In this document: positions 1 through 31,130 of the stretch, piece by piece
How the letters are laid out: each line of letters begins with the position of its first letter
How positions within the stretch are numbered: the first letter of the stretch is position 1
NCBI RefSeq assembly: GCF_024713975.1
Contig: NC_091110.1
Coordinates: 3,597,501-3,661,500 of the forward strand
DNA from: Paralichthys olivaceus
Taxonomy: Eukaryota > Chordata > Actinopteri > Pleuronectiformes > Paralichthyidae
DNA: 64,000 bases
Direction: 5' to 3'
Position numbers and translations under genes: made by a program
The notes under the pieces: generated by a model
Seen by the model: the letters and a program-made list of their open reading frames with translations, nothing else
The model's database searches: none
Told to the model about the DNA's origin: nothing

Positions 1-32
1 AACTGAAAGAGCACTGGGGTCAAAGGTGAATC

Positions 33-10699
<10,667 letters not shown>

Positions 10700-11483
10700 T
10701 TTTGTTCCTCCCTCACTTCCTCGCTGGCAGTTAGCGGTAGCTTCGACTCGCTGGCTAACGCGTCCGACCGTCTCTGCTCGGTTCACGGCGTCCAGCGCTT
10801 CATCGGCTCACACCCGCTCACACCGGGCACCGGGGTCCGAGCATCCACGCGCTGATTCAGGCGAGCGGCCGTTTGGAAAAATAAAAAAAAAAAAGTCTCC
10901 AGGCCTCGGAACACTTCACAGCGAGTCGACTGTTGGACGTCACCAAACATGCGACAGAATCGCAGGGTGCGCGGATGTGCTCACCCCGTGCGGCCGTTCG
11001 ACGCTGCCGAGTGGCTCGCGTGGTGCTCAGCCGAAGAGCTCGGGCACCTCCGGGGTGTAGCGTGGAGTAAATCAAACAGACCCCCCCGCGCATGCGCATC
11101 ACAAGAGCTTATTAATAAAGCGATATTTTAAAGAGGCCGCACAGATTCCACCCGATCACAGTATCGATCACCGATAACAAATATTCACCTCAGCTTCAAC
11201 CCTGCACTGATGACACCTCTCACTCATCTTGTTTTTCTCTTGGAGGGACTTTTGCTATTTAAACCTTTTTAATTGTGTTTTTCTATTCGTTGTTTTACGT
11301 GTAAATTAAAACAAAATAATGATCCTGCTTTTTTTTTAACCATCAAATGACAGGGATCCTCTGGCAAACATTTTATATAAAAGAATCCTAGTGGGGATTT
11401 TTCACTAGTCTGTGATCATATGAATTGGTGTTTTCTTTACCCTAGAATAGATTTTTTATATTTAAGTTCTTTATATTTACATC

Positions 11484-11677
11484 AGGAGCAGGTCCTCTCT
11501 ATGGAGGCCGCCATGTTTTTTTACAGCAGCCCAAACTGGACAAACTAAACACCTTTTGAGTTTCTATGACAACTGAAGTCTGTCATGTTTGGAAGGAGAG
11601 GGCGAGGTGAGGGGTGTTCATCTGCAACATGCAACTTCACCACTAGATGTCACTCAATTCTACACACTGAACCTTTA
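11484..11677 (+). repeat. Dispersed percomorph repeat copy
   Basis: The segment starts GGAGCAGGTCCTCTCTATGG and passes through GGCCGCCATGTTTTTTTACA and GCAACATGCAACTTCACCAC. It ends CACACTGAACCTTTAA. I recognise this word order as a short interspersed repeat common in percomorph genomes, but not its formal family name. It is noncoding and lies in the ptpn11-tmed2 spacer. Confidence 0.6.
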
Positions 11678-12944
11678 ATCCATGTTACTTTACTTTAGTA
11701 TAATTTACTATGTCCTATGTTTTTACTGCTTGTTTTTATCTTCTTAATTTTAATATATCTTTTACTATCTTAATTGTATTTCCTTTTCTATTATCAAATG
11801 CTTTGGTACCATCCAAATTTTTAATTCATTTAACATCCTATGTTTTGGAAATCAGATATGAAGCACTTTGAACTGCATTCAATTTATTTGAAAGGAACAA
11901 TATAGATTAAGTTGGATTGTTTGATTGATATAGACAAAATCAAGAAATGTAAATAAGACCTGAAAACATAAGCTTGGGCACTGAAGAGGATGTCCAGGCT
12001 CATCTTTTAAAGAAGACAACATCTTAAACAATCTCCTTATTCATTAGGGGTAGAAAAAAAACTTTAAAATCTGTGGGCATAACAAACTAGTTTAGCCTAG
12101 TTGTTCTCCTCAATCCCTGACTCGATGAAATGACAGCTGCCACAGTTCCAGTTTCCATCGCAAATGCAGGTTGTGCTAAGTAGTTGTGACATGTAGCTGT
12201 GGTACTGTCAGTGAATTATCAATGTACCAGCGCCCGCTGCAGACAGCTGCCACAGTGTGGGGATTCACTACAGCACGACTCAGCAGGGAAAAGACTGGTG
12301 ACACTTGTGACATGTTTGCCTGATGCTGACAATGACATGCTCTCATGCAGTGGAATACAAATGTTCTCTGGCAAAGTTTAATCTTGCAGTTGTGCCATTT
12401 TGTGAGCAGTAGTTATCTTCTTCTATTGTTTGTTAAATGGGCCTTTTTAACTGCAGACAGAGGGAAAAGCACAAGTGTAAATAAGAAAATGATCGTTTCA
12501 GGGCCGTGGGATTTCTTCACGCCGACTCACTGAACAGAGCCAGTTGGTGTTATCTGTAACACCTGTGCTGTTCCTACGATGACATGTCAAAAATGTCCGC
12601 TGTGAAAAAGGCCTGTGGCTCATTCTGTATCTCCCAACTGTATTTCAGGTTATGTTAACTAGTGCACTGGTGTTTCCCCCCCCCTCTCTATTTTTATGTA
12701 GTCATTAGGGTAATAGTTTAAACGGCCCAGGCAGACAAAAGTAAGAATGTTGTTTTGTCTAAGGATCATTTTATAACCATTATCATGCCAGCAGCCTTAA
12801 TTGTAAAACACAGATGTAATCTCTTTTGTTGTATTAAGGTTGTATTTGGGGGTCCTGTATTTTCAATGAAGCATGTCTGAGCTGCTAGTTTTTAACTATA
12901 GATAATCTAGATTCATCTATCATAGCTTCAGTCTGTCAATAACA

Positions 12945-13345
12945 TTATTACTATAAATATCTTGGCATCTGCATTGACGAGAATCTGACTTTTGTTGTTG
13001 TCAAAGCTGAGAATGAAACTGGGATTTCTTCTTGGAGATAGTTATGGGGCATACCATCGCCAATTGTACAGAAAAAACTGGTCTCCCTGCTCTTTCAGTG
13101 AAGAGGGACCAGCATTCATTTATTTTTAGGTAAAAGCTATTTTACAAAAGCCCTCCCCCTCCCCCATATCTCTGACCTGCTGTCCTGGAATGATGGTAGT
13201 CACTTCACCTGATCACAAACATGGTTTACCCTGCAGGTTCCCAAAAAATCCATACACAGCTAGGAAAATCTTCTTTTACTGTATTCCACACACTTGGAAT
13301 AGACTTCACCAGAACTTCAAGCTGAATTCATTAATACTGTTGACA
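12945..13345 (+). mobile_element. Degraded non-LTR retrotransposon (LINE) fragment
   Basis: The plus strand at about 12951-12992 reads YKYLGICIDENLTF, matching the conserved 'YLGI.ID..L.F' motif downstream of the reverse transcriptase core in Rex/L2-like LINEs. At about 13260-13330 it reads LGKSSFTVFHTLGIDF, resembling the C-terminal 'lGk.sF...aP..WN.L' motif of the same proteins. The intervening frame is broken, so this is a 3' remnant with no coding capacity. The clade is not certain. Confidence 0.55.
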
Positions 13346-13603
13346 CAATTAATCGATTGATGAATTAAACAACATTATTTGCTTACAATGCTTTTAAATT
13401 TTACAAATGGATTTCTTTGTATTTTATTTACTCTTTTTGAATCATACATTTTTACTTTTTAATATGTCTTTTATTCTATTTTCAATATATTTGCATCGGT
13501 GTAACCATGTATTATCTTGCTGTTTGAATTAAAATGTGTTATATTCCCTGTATTGTTGTGTCTCAGGTATTGAGGTATATGTCTTAGGGTTCCACCTCAA
13601 CAT

Positions 13604-13717
<114 letters not shown>

Positions 13718-13839
13718 AGTGAGGTTTTAAAATAAATAACTGATGATGATTTTTGGATATAGAAATGATCTTCAGTGTTTTATATCCACGCACCTTGATG
13801 GTCTAACTCAAAGTGTGCAGGTTGAGGTTGAGGTTGATT

Positions 13840-14035
13840 GACAGGTCCTGCGCCCTCTGAAGTTTGTCCCTCGCCGGCTGCTGTTTAAACCCGTACGTGG
13901 CAGTCACAGAGCGGTGCAGCGCAGCCGGAGCGGCTCGTACTCACTCGTACAACCCGACTTCCTGCACTCCCGCAGGAGATACTGAGGCGAGGATTGCCTC
14001 GATACCGCCAGACTCACCTCCTCACCACTAGAACC
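13840..14035 (+). promoter_or_regulatory. tmed2 core promoter and 5'UTR
   Basis: GC content and CpG density rise sharply just upstream of the tmed2 ATG at 14036. The segment contains TACGTGGCA at 13894-13902, an ACGTGG core like that of ER-stress (ATF6/XBP1) elements. This would make sense for a secretory-pathway gene but is unproven. No TATA box is evident. Confidence 0.55.
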
Positions 14036-15796
<1,761 letters not shown>

Positions 15797-16058
15797 TGTG
15801 ATGAAATGATCTCTCTGTGTCCTCCACTGTTTTCTCCAACACCAAGACAGTTATTTACACTCTGGAAATGAGACTGTCAGTTTGAGTAAAGCCCACAAAT
15901 GATTGGATCTCAGATGTTTTTGTTGTCCTGTTACCCATTTGCTTCCTTCTGTAAAAATGTAATAATGTTTGGAGTGAATGACCAAAAGGTTCACTAGGTT
16001 TTTTTGTTATTTGTTTGTTTAACTGACTATTTTCCCCCAGTATTGTTTCATAATTATA

Positions 16059-16064
16059 AATAAA
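16059..16064 (+). terminator. Polyadenylation signal of tmed2
   Basis: AATAAA lies 263 bases after the tmed2 stop codon and is the first such hexamer downstream. A second AATAAA at 17161-17166 could give a longer transcript. Confidence 0.6.
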
Positions 16065-17593
16065 TACCAATCACAAGCCAGAACAGTTTGGCCTGTATGA
16101 AGTACTGTAAGGCTCATAAATTTAAGTGAAGGCAGTCACATGAGAAATACATAGAAATGCACAAAAGTGGACATGCATGTGTGGAGTCACCACAGGAGAA
16201 TGTGCCCTTATTTAGATTTAACTGGGATACTTTTCAAACACTAAAAAGGACAAACGTGTAAAGAGTTTCCATTAGTTCACTGTCTGAGATGTTGGGGGCT
16301 TTGTTTTCAATATCTAAGCCAAGTCAGACAATGTACTGAACATTGTGTTACTGCTCTCAAACAACAAATTGCACTCCTTAACAATTTGTCTAAATAACCT
16401 GAAGGATTTATATTTCAGATGGTCTTTAAGGGAAAATGTGCAGCTTCTAGCTCTGTCTGTTGATTCATAGTGATCCGTGCCACGGGGGGGCTTCAGTGGA
16501 CATCCTTTGTAGGGGAATGGCTTGAGTCCCTACGTAGTTCAGAAAAAGGCAACAGGCCTGAAAGGTCACAAGTCCATGTAATATTCAAAAAGTTAAACTT
16601 TTAAACTGCGATTTAGCAGCAAAAGCAGAGACCAGGTGGGATTCCATCTGAATTACTTGGGCTGAAACTCCAAAACAAAGTGGAGAGGAATACAGAAATA
16701 CATGTTATGTTTTGATTGAGGCTGGCTTGGTGGGCGGGGGGGGGTGGGTCATCTATTGACTGCTGTGTGCTTTAGTCGCTTCTACTATAGTTAGAATGTT
16801 GGGGTCTCGGATTTTAAATTATAAGATTGTATACAATTTTGGACATTTTAATTTAGTTCTCTTTTCTGTAGCATATCCAGTGACATGCGATGGTTTTGAT
16901 GATGCCTTTAAAATGATTTTTCCTTCCTCATACAAAGTAAAATGCTTCTGTCCAAGGCAATTCATATCTAGCAAACAGCCTCAGCACCGAAGGCTTAGCA
17001 TGTTACTGAATATGCTCCAGTTTTGTATTTAAAAAACCATCCTTGGTGAGCTCAGGCAGGTAAACTGCTCTACAGTCTCTCCTTTTTGTGATTCCAACAA
17101 AATCTGATTAATGGATCTGTGCAAATGTAGAATGATTGTGGAAAATTCCCCAGGTTTCATAATAAAGCCAATATTCTGTACAATTACTCAAATGTCTTTG
17201 TAAACAAGTGGAAACTGCTAAAAAGTTTGACCACAAATCATCCAATTCAGCAGCTCAATTTCTTTGCTATAATCACTGGAGCAAAACCATTGTTTATGTT
17301 ATTAGTTTTACCTACTATGAAAAGTCAATGTCTGCTGTGAAAAAAGTCAATCATGTGAACTCATTTAGAATCAAGATCACTGTAACAATGTGTGAATGAC
17401 AGAACAGCAACATACAGAAGTTTCTACCTGTATAGTTGAAAATAAATTTGCAACTGTATGTGCTGGAAAATGTTCCATAAGGAAAGCAACTTGGTGAAAA
17501 CGTATTCATTTTTATGAGAACGGGAGGAGGTGAAGAAAGAAATGATTTTTACTCAGCACACTGCTCTGGCTGCAAGCAGATTATTGTATCACC

Positions 17594-17595
<2 letters not shown>

Positions 17596-17632
<37 letters not shown>
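17596..17632. repeat. (TG)n microsatellite
   Basis: A pure TG dinucleotide array of 37 bases in the tmed2-ddx55 spacer. Confidence 0.95.
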
Positions 17633-17633
<1 letters not shown>

Positions 17634-17929
17634 AATAACTCAACAACCCATGGACAGATTTTCACGTGAAAATGTTTCTGTATTCCCAGTGATAAACTTT
17701 TGGAGCTAATTGGACAAAGGTTAAGGTAAAAAAAAAAAAAAGAAGATAATATTTGAGGTATCCCTGCATCCTAAAAGACTAAAGACACAACCTATATCTT
17801 GATCTATATTGATCCAGGCATAATTCAAAACGGTCTCACAGTAACATTAAGGGTTTTAAACAGACTTTACATAGACGTACAAAAGCTAGCACATATAAGG
17901 TTTTGATATTTTTAATGCCAGGGGTGGAA

Positions 17930-18345
17930 GAACTAGAAGAAGTGTTGAAGTAGTTTTTAGCCCCAAAATTTTAGGTTGAAGTACTCACCAGGCACATTTC
18001 TGCCTATATTATATTAATACGTTTTAATCAGTGATGCTTTAATTTATACATCACTTAAATGTTAAAGTTGGTAAAGGTTGAGCTGATTTTAATAATTTAT
18101 CGGCTTAATCAAGCAATATTAGATACGTATCGGTCGATTGTAGTTTGAATTATTGATCCGAATATATAACTTTAAATAGAATCAGCAGATATGTAAAATA
18201 ATAATGACCGAATAATACATAAATAAATGTAGTAGAGTAAAAAGTACAATATGTTCCAATACAGAAGAATAAATCAAGTAAAGTACAAGTACATCAAAAT
18301 TCTACTTAAATACAGCAAATATACGTATGCAGGACTTTCACATGA
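17930..18345. repeat. Dispersed fish repeat with AGTAAAGTACAAGTAC motif
   Basis: The segment includes AGTAAAAAGTACAATATG, then AAGTAAAGTACAAGTACATC followed by AAAATTCTACTTAAATACAG. This is the signature of a very common teleost interspersed repeat rich in AGTAC words. Boundaries are approximate and the family name is not certain. Confidence 0.5.
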
Positions 18346-18592
18346 TGGGTAGTGTGTGTACTTCTACTTCTACCTGAATATAACATAAAGGTAAAGAAAG
18401 AAGGTAACACGTGTATGCGGAACTGAACTATACGCGGAACTATACTCGCCTTTGCGCTTCAGTTCCCACCCGGCCTGTAAACATCGGCGCCCCCGGAACA
18501 CGGAGCAGCGTGGAGCTCGGACCCTCGCAGCAGCGACACTCACGTTCATTTCCCCCGGTGGAAACCAGTGATCGCCGCTGGTTCGACTCACA

Positions 18593-24847
<6,255 letters not shown>

Positions 24848-24944
24848 CAAAACTCTTGAAGTCAACTTGGCCCACGTCAGAAACAAAGTGAAAATCAAAT
24901 TAGAGCAACACCTCTGACACATGCTTACCTTTTGATAAAAGGTT

Positions 24945-24980
24945 TTTATTTGAGACTTTTGAGGCTTGGTCATAAATAAA
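24945..24980. terminator. Interlocked polyadenylation signals of ddx55 (+) and eif2b1 (-)
   Basis: On the plus strand AATAAA at 24975-24980 is the only canonical signal after the ddx55 stop (24847), and it lies antisense to the last codons of eif2b1. On the minus strand AATAAA (24950-24945) lies 20 bases past the eif2b1 stop and inside the ddx55 3'UTR. The two transcripts should therefore overlap tail to tail by several tens of bases. Confidence 0.7.
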
Positions 24981-27900
24981 GCTTGATGAGTTCGTCGCTG
25001 ACGGCAGACGGGGTGAGGACGCCCAGGTCAGTGAAGAGGAGGGTGATGAGGGAGGGAGGCGTGTAATCGATGATCGGATGCTCCTCTGACAGGTTCTGCC
25101 CTGTCTTCAGGGTATCTGCTTTGTACTGTGGAGGGACAGAGAAGACATGTAAAGATACAACAGTTGTATGTAAAGGTTTGGACAAAGGATATTTTGCTGT
25201 AAAGTGGAAATACAAACATCTAACCCCTGCAGCAGTGAGCCTCTTTTCTAATGTGGAAGCACTCTCACTTTTATTTCATTAACAATCAAACTGTTGAAGG
25301 TATGTGTGGAGAAAACTAAAGCATTTGATAACAGTTGAGTTGATCATGGAATGGGGATGCTGTAAAGCACAGCACAAGAGGTCAATGATCCAACACAGAA
25401 TTCACCAAGAACTATCTCACAGGAAGACAAGCTGAAGTTTCTGATCGTCCCCCTCTGCATTTCCACTTAAATTCTTTTCACTCACCCAAAAAACAAAACA
25501 AATCACTATGCGCATAGAGCAGAAATACAGAAGGTGCTCAGAAACGTGTCATTAAAAATAATAAAAGAAAGATTTAATTGCATAAGCAGTGCAGTACCTT
25601 TGCAATAATGCTACATCATGATTCATTGCTGTACTTAATATTCCTTGAAAATTTCAGGATGGCATCATGATCATGGAAAATTGGCCACTTTCGCTGGCGT
25701 CAGAACGAATCAAACAGGGAATTAGAATTAAATGCCACAAAGAGCCTTAACGACGTACCTTCAATGAGCAGTCAGCTATTTGGCCAACAGGCAGCTTTTG
25801 TGGAAAGCACTGGTTATTTTTCGTTTCCTGGCAGAGCTGTCATTACTCTTCTCTGCTGGTTGGCTATTGCAATTGGCTAATCATTAGGCAGGTGACATCA
25901 CCAACCATCCCCCCTTTCAACAGATGGAGATATTGAAGTCTGACTGCAAATTGAGGGAGACGAGTAAACATTGAATAGTGGAGCGAACAGGTTGCATTAA
26001 TTGAGTATAGTGATTGAGTTGTTGCAAAATCCTCTAGAAATGAATGGTAGATGATTTAATAAAGAAATGAACTCCTTCCCTGTGATTCAGTGAGAGGTGC
26101 AGAGGAGCTTTAACAAGGAGATGTGTTCCTCTCAGTTCAGAGCGGTGTTTCTAACATTTGACAGACGCATATGATCTAAATAAATAAAAGACGACAAATA
26201 TCCCCGAGTAAAGAAGCGCTGTCATACACGTAGAAGCCACACACAAAGATGTCAAGAGTTTGTGACGTGACATTATATCTCTGCCTGCTGCACCACTCCT
26301 CACATGAATCCTGCGGATTATCTGTTACGAGCACACCTGAGCAGAGAATCTTGTGCTGTGTCGAGCGTGTGAGAAAGGACAACTGCAGAGAAAGTCCAGG
26401 AGATCCTCTGCAGGACATGTCTGAAAAGAGCTAATGTGTCATCGTACATGATATGATACCTTAAATTTATCTGGCACATCCTGTTGGTTGAGCGGATAGA
26501 GCCGGACGAACTTGAAACTCTCTGCCACAACGTAGAAGGGCTTGTTGTGGGCTTTGGAGCACACTGCCGTCTGATACGTGCCGATCTGCAGAAACAGAGG
26601 TGAGGAGTTTAGACCTGAGACTGTCTCACGGAGTGAGGTCAGTAGGTGAGCCTGACATCTTTGGGCTGTACTCATTGTTTTCTGTCTTCATAAACAGTTA
26701 GCTCACCATTACGTGGAGAAGCTCACCAAGGAATCACAAGTATTCGGCTCAACGATGCTAGTTAACCCAGTCAGCCTGACGAAGGAAACTTTAACACCTA
26801 CTTTTTTTGGTCGGGACCTTCTGTGTCCCTCTCACTGGTGCAGGACAAAAGTTTTGTACCTTTTTTGTAATGACTATTTTTGATATATTTAGAATGGTTG
26901 CCTTATGATTTCCTTGGTTTGTTTGTTTTCTTTCGTCAGATTTGCACTAAACTTTAAAGATATTGAATGCACCGAGGGAACTATGGATTATATAATACAG
27001 TTTAGTCCGAGCTAAAATAACTGACATGAAAGATGCTCTGGACCAACAGTCTAAAAATGTTTGTCAGAACAAAAGAGGTGTTCTCAGTCTGAATCAAACT
27101 GAACCATCATTTGATTCGTTTTCAGTGTAAAAACACTTTTTTTGGAAAGTTCTGACTTTTCGAACAATTGAAGACGAGACAGAATTAAACTAAAGCGGCT
27201 CACCGCTGCAGTCTGAGGACGGTCATTTAGCACATTCAAGCTAGTGTTGATTTCTGGGCCTGAAGTAGTTGATGATCTCAGAATTATATTACCCTGGCAA
27301 CGAAATCATTTTCGCTATTCAAACAAAAAAACTACTACCTGACGAATTGACAACACAAACCAATGTCAGGTACAGGTAGACGCACGTTGGTGGTGACAGG
27401 ATCTTGTCATAAATTTCATTATCTAACCAGATCAAATGTTTACAATATAATAAAGACATGAACCTTGGTGTGAAAATGCCCTAAGATGGACTCACTTTGT
27501 GATACAGACCCCTGACTATTTCCTGAAACACACCTTGTTGATGATTCCTCCGCTCTCAACAACTCCCTCTGCACCAACAATAACTAGATCCACCTTCTCC
27601 AGGACATACCTGTGACAAATAACAGAAACACACTCAATTAATGCAACTGAGTTCATCTTGACAAAGTACGACACTGATGATAAATCTATTTACCCGACGG
27701 CTGCATCCAGGACCACTGTTACTGGAACATTGAGTTTTCTCAGGGCTTCGGCCATCTGTCGCCTGAATAGAGAAAGAAACAGATTCAATGGGCGTTTGTC
27801 CCGTCGGTATAAAACTGGGACACAGTTTACTGACAGTATTCACTCACCCAGCTGAGTCAGGCTGCGATTCGGTCACATAGACAGAGAAACGTTTCTTCTC

Positions 27901-30803
27901 AGCTGCAGCCTTTTCCAGCACCCTGAGGACGACTCTGGAGTAGGAGTGAGTCAGGATTTTCTGGTAGAGAAATATTTGGAAGACAAAGGGGGGAAAAAAA
28001 AATCAGCACATTGTCTGAATACTGTGTGTGTTCTGTCTGCTTATATCTAAGCTGTGCCCTCTTAAATCCTAGGCCAACTTACAATGTGGTGTATGTTTCA
28101 AGAAATTAACAAACTCTTAAAAGCTATAAATGCAACTCACTGGTGTCTTCAAAGCATCAGTCAGTCACGTCTTTCCTACACATATTAACTCTGAGTGCAC
28201 AAGATAAATATCTTGTTCCCACTAGATAATAACTTGTGCGCACAAGATAAAAAAATATCATCTTCTGGGACTTGAGGGGCTCCGTACTTAAAGGATCTCT
28301 CCAAAGCTTTTGTTTTACTTGATGAGAACATTTAATAAGTTGCTTTCAGACAGTTAGAATTATTCTGTTTACATTCGATTGTTTGAAACCTCAAATGGTT
28401 GATAAGGTGTCCCACAAGGATCACGATTAGGTCCCCTGCCATGTAGACGTTGGAGGGAACCTCTTCTACACCATCAAGCAACGCAACCATGATGATGATC
28501 TATGACTCTGTATTTATATATATATTTAATTCCCTTTATTATTTTCCCCCTTTCAGCTTGTTCAAAACTTGGTGGCTTGACTTAAAAAAAATCCAAAATA
28601 CAAGACCACATCACTCCCCTCCTTATTGCAATGTCTAACCATAAAATCTAATTGACTAAAATCTGAATTACAGGTTTATTTGCACCCTACAAGCCCAGCC
28701 CCCCGTCAGTGCTCCCACAGCCAGTCTTGCTTCAAAAGAAACTGGACCTTACCCATCTGAACCCTGCAGCTGTGGAACCAGACGAAACTGCTTTTGAATC
28801 ACTCCTCAAACACTACAGGAAGGTTTCTTTTCTTCTAATAATCTCATTGTTTATCTGGATTCTATCCCTTTATCACTTTAGTTACCTGTTTGCATTTGTC
28901 AGTGTTTTATCAGGTCCTATGATCAATGTTTTTGAATCCATACAATACAGCATTACAAATTGTTAGGCTTTTATTTAGACAGCAAACTGTCCAACAACAA
29001 CAGCTTGTTTCTTCAGAAACAACAACAATAATAATAATAATAATAATGATAAATACTGTACTTACAGCACCGTCTTTGATGAAGGTGTGACAGAGCTTTG
29101 CGACCTTGGCCCTGGACATTGCAATCTTCTCTAGAAATAGTTCTCCCCTCTCTTCCATCACCTTCTTACAACGAGACAGATCCTGACAGACAGAGAGACA
29201 AAAGAATGATGATTCAAATGTAACTGTTACTGTACATTTTATATCCTACACTTTGGTCTACATGTTGCTTGAAATCCAGCTGTACACTATCCGGTAGGCC
29301 ACAGAATTTAAGCCGCTGCACACTAGACCAGGGAATTTTTCCAAGTTTTCGCTTCCGACACGGACACATCCAACTGATCAGAAAGTGTGCTGTTGACGAC
29401 GTTTAGAAACAATCGTAGAAGTAGTAGTCGTAGTAGAAGAACAACTTCCTCCTCTATCTAGTCTGATATTTAATACGTTTATTTATCAATTTATTCAACA
29501 TTTGTCTTTGGCCACTGCTCCCATTGATTTGTCTCTAAAAGGATAGGATGGAGCTGAACTGAAGCCAGATCAACTGATAGGCCAACCAACTCCTGAATGA
29601 ACCAAATGCAAACAGCTCGGTGACAAACAATAAAATCTAATGTAACACTTAACATCCTAAACTATGTCCTGAAGAGACAGTGGTACAGTCAAAGCTCCTG
29701 AACCAAGCAGTAAAACTCATCAACATCACGCCTTAAAATTAAGGCAAAGATTAATTTTAAGATAATGAATCTAAAAACAATGATGACCTGACGTGAGTAC
29801 TGTTTTGTGAACCTGTCCTTTAGGCAGGTAACTCACCTGGTGCTCGAGCGATGTGAGGCTAATGAAGCGCAGGAAGAGCTCCCCTCCTGAGGACACGGCC
29901 ACCGAGGAGTCCACTCGTGTCAGGCAGTCTGTGGCCCACGTCAGGCTCTCCCTCAGGCCCAGGATGGTTTCACCTGAAGGGGCAGAGAGAGCTTGTCGAA
30001 CTTGGCTGAGCACAGTGTGCAGCGGCTGTTCCACTGAACAGTACATGAGGTGGCGTGTGTAAGGATACAGTCGCCGGGAGTGAACGTACCTTTGTCTCGC
30101 TTGAGGAATTCCAGCAGAGTGCGGATAGCGGCCACAGCTGAGGCCATGTCCGGGTCTTTCCTCATCTGAGTCCTGAAATACTCCACCAGCTCTGACCAGG
30201 GGGAAAGTGAGACACAGTCAGTGAGACAGCACCACAATCTGACTACATCAGCTAATAAGTCAACACATCGAACGGCTAGATCACTACAACACTAATGTTG
30301 GGATGACTGTATTCCATAGTCAACTAATAAATCGTGATTTATTTATGCTGCATAATTACGATTATTGTGTCTGACAAGTGCAGCCCAGTCTTCTGCAGCA
30401 CACATGTAGTGTGATTATGATCCAGACTCATGGATAAAACAACAGTAATCCCTCTCTCACAGCTTAAACACACAATCAGAGTTCAGTAATAACATTTCTG
30501 AGGATGTATTCAAACTTCAGACTATTACAACAACAGGTATCTACCAAGAGAACAGCTCATCTTACCCGGACTGTTTCCTGTTTGGCTCCTGATGCTACTT
30601 ATTCTGAAAGAATGGCTCCAGTGGCCCCTGAGAGGCCCTGGTGGTGTTTTAAATGTAACCCTAACTCTTCTGAAGGGCCCCTCTCATGCTGATATGTACT
30701 TTCACTGCCCCCATCACTGCTCATCAGCTGGTTCACAGCTGCTCCCGGAGGAGGAGAGTGCTGCTGAGGCAGAGGTGTGAACTGACTTACCCTCTTCATC
30801 CAT
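24970..30803 (-). CDS. eif2b1: Translation initiation factor eIF2B subunit alpha
   Basis: This is the regulatory alpha subunit of eIF2B, the cytosolic guanine-nucleotide exchange factor for eIF2. It helps sense eIF2alpha phosphorylation in the integrated stress response. Exons, in transcript order, are 30803-30791, 30191-30090, 29973-29837, 29182-29066, 27960-27848, 27762-27694, 27609-27534, 26585-26460 and 25125-24970. All are GT-AG and in phase, giving 302 aa (human 305, from memory). Residues 1-84 form the helical N-terminal part ([31 protein letters not shown]). The Rossmann-like domain follows, with [51 protein letters not shown] and the highly conserved end [18 protein letters not shown]. 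The start ATG is followed by only 13 coding bases before the first donor, as in other vertebrates. The stop overlaps the ddx55 polyadenylation signal. Confidence 0.97.
28383..28445 (+). mobile_element. LINE reverse-transcriptase scrap in eif2b1 intron
   Basis: The plus strand reads [12 protein letters not shown] at about 28407-28442, the well-known reverse-transcriptase motif 'GVPQGS.LGPLLF' of L2/CR1/Rex LINEs. Flanking sequence (about 28300-28640) is degenerate and probably the same insertion. It is not a functional copy. Confidence 0.6.
29023..29048. repeat. (AAT)n microsatellite
   Basis: A short AAT/ATA trinucleotide array, about 8 units, close to the donor of eif2b1 exon 4. Confidence 0.85.
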
Positions 30804-31130
30804 CGTCAGTCTGACAGGTGCAGCTCTCAGGGTAGAAACAAACCACGGTGGATCAGGCTCTGGAGGTTTTATCGCTAGTTTCAGTCAGTCTGAAGTTTGT
30901 TATATCACTTCCTGTCGAGCAGCTTCAGTCCCAGTGAGCAGAGGAGAAGCGGCAGAGTCAGAACGTGACGCTTCAGCTGTGGTCAGGCTGAGAGGAGCTG
31001 GGTTTAGCTCCTGTGGCGGTGCTGCGGTGACGCGTCGCGGAGAGATGACGTAGGACGTGGCGGTGCCTTCGGGTGCTGCTGGAAAAGTGGAGCTCGATTT
31101 GACTTTTGGAGGATGTGGTGAAAATGATGG
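30804..31130 (-). promoter_or_regulatory. eif2b1 promoter and 5'UTR
   Basis: This CpG-bearing segment lies upstream of the eif2b1 ATG, most concentrated at 30950-31090 (GACGCGTCGCGGAGAG). It contains TGACGTA at 31046-31052, a CRE/ATF-type site. The next gene upstream, bcl7a, starts 3 kb away and points away from it. Confidence 0.55.

Larger units (their letters stand above)
16086..18592. other. Spacer between tmed2 and ddx55
   Basis: This AT-rich stretch may include an extended tmed2 3'UTR up to about 17.2 kb. It carries a TG microsatellite (17596-17632) and a dispersed repeat (about 17930-18345). The GC content rises from about 18.4 kb into the ddx55 promoter. No gene was found here. Confidence 0.55.

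Noticed and set aside
13994..14035. Upstream in-frame extension of tmed2 by 14 codons
   Set aside because: It would start at TTG, not ATG, and would place extra residues before a standard signal peptide.
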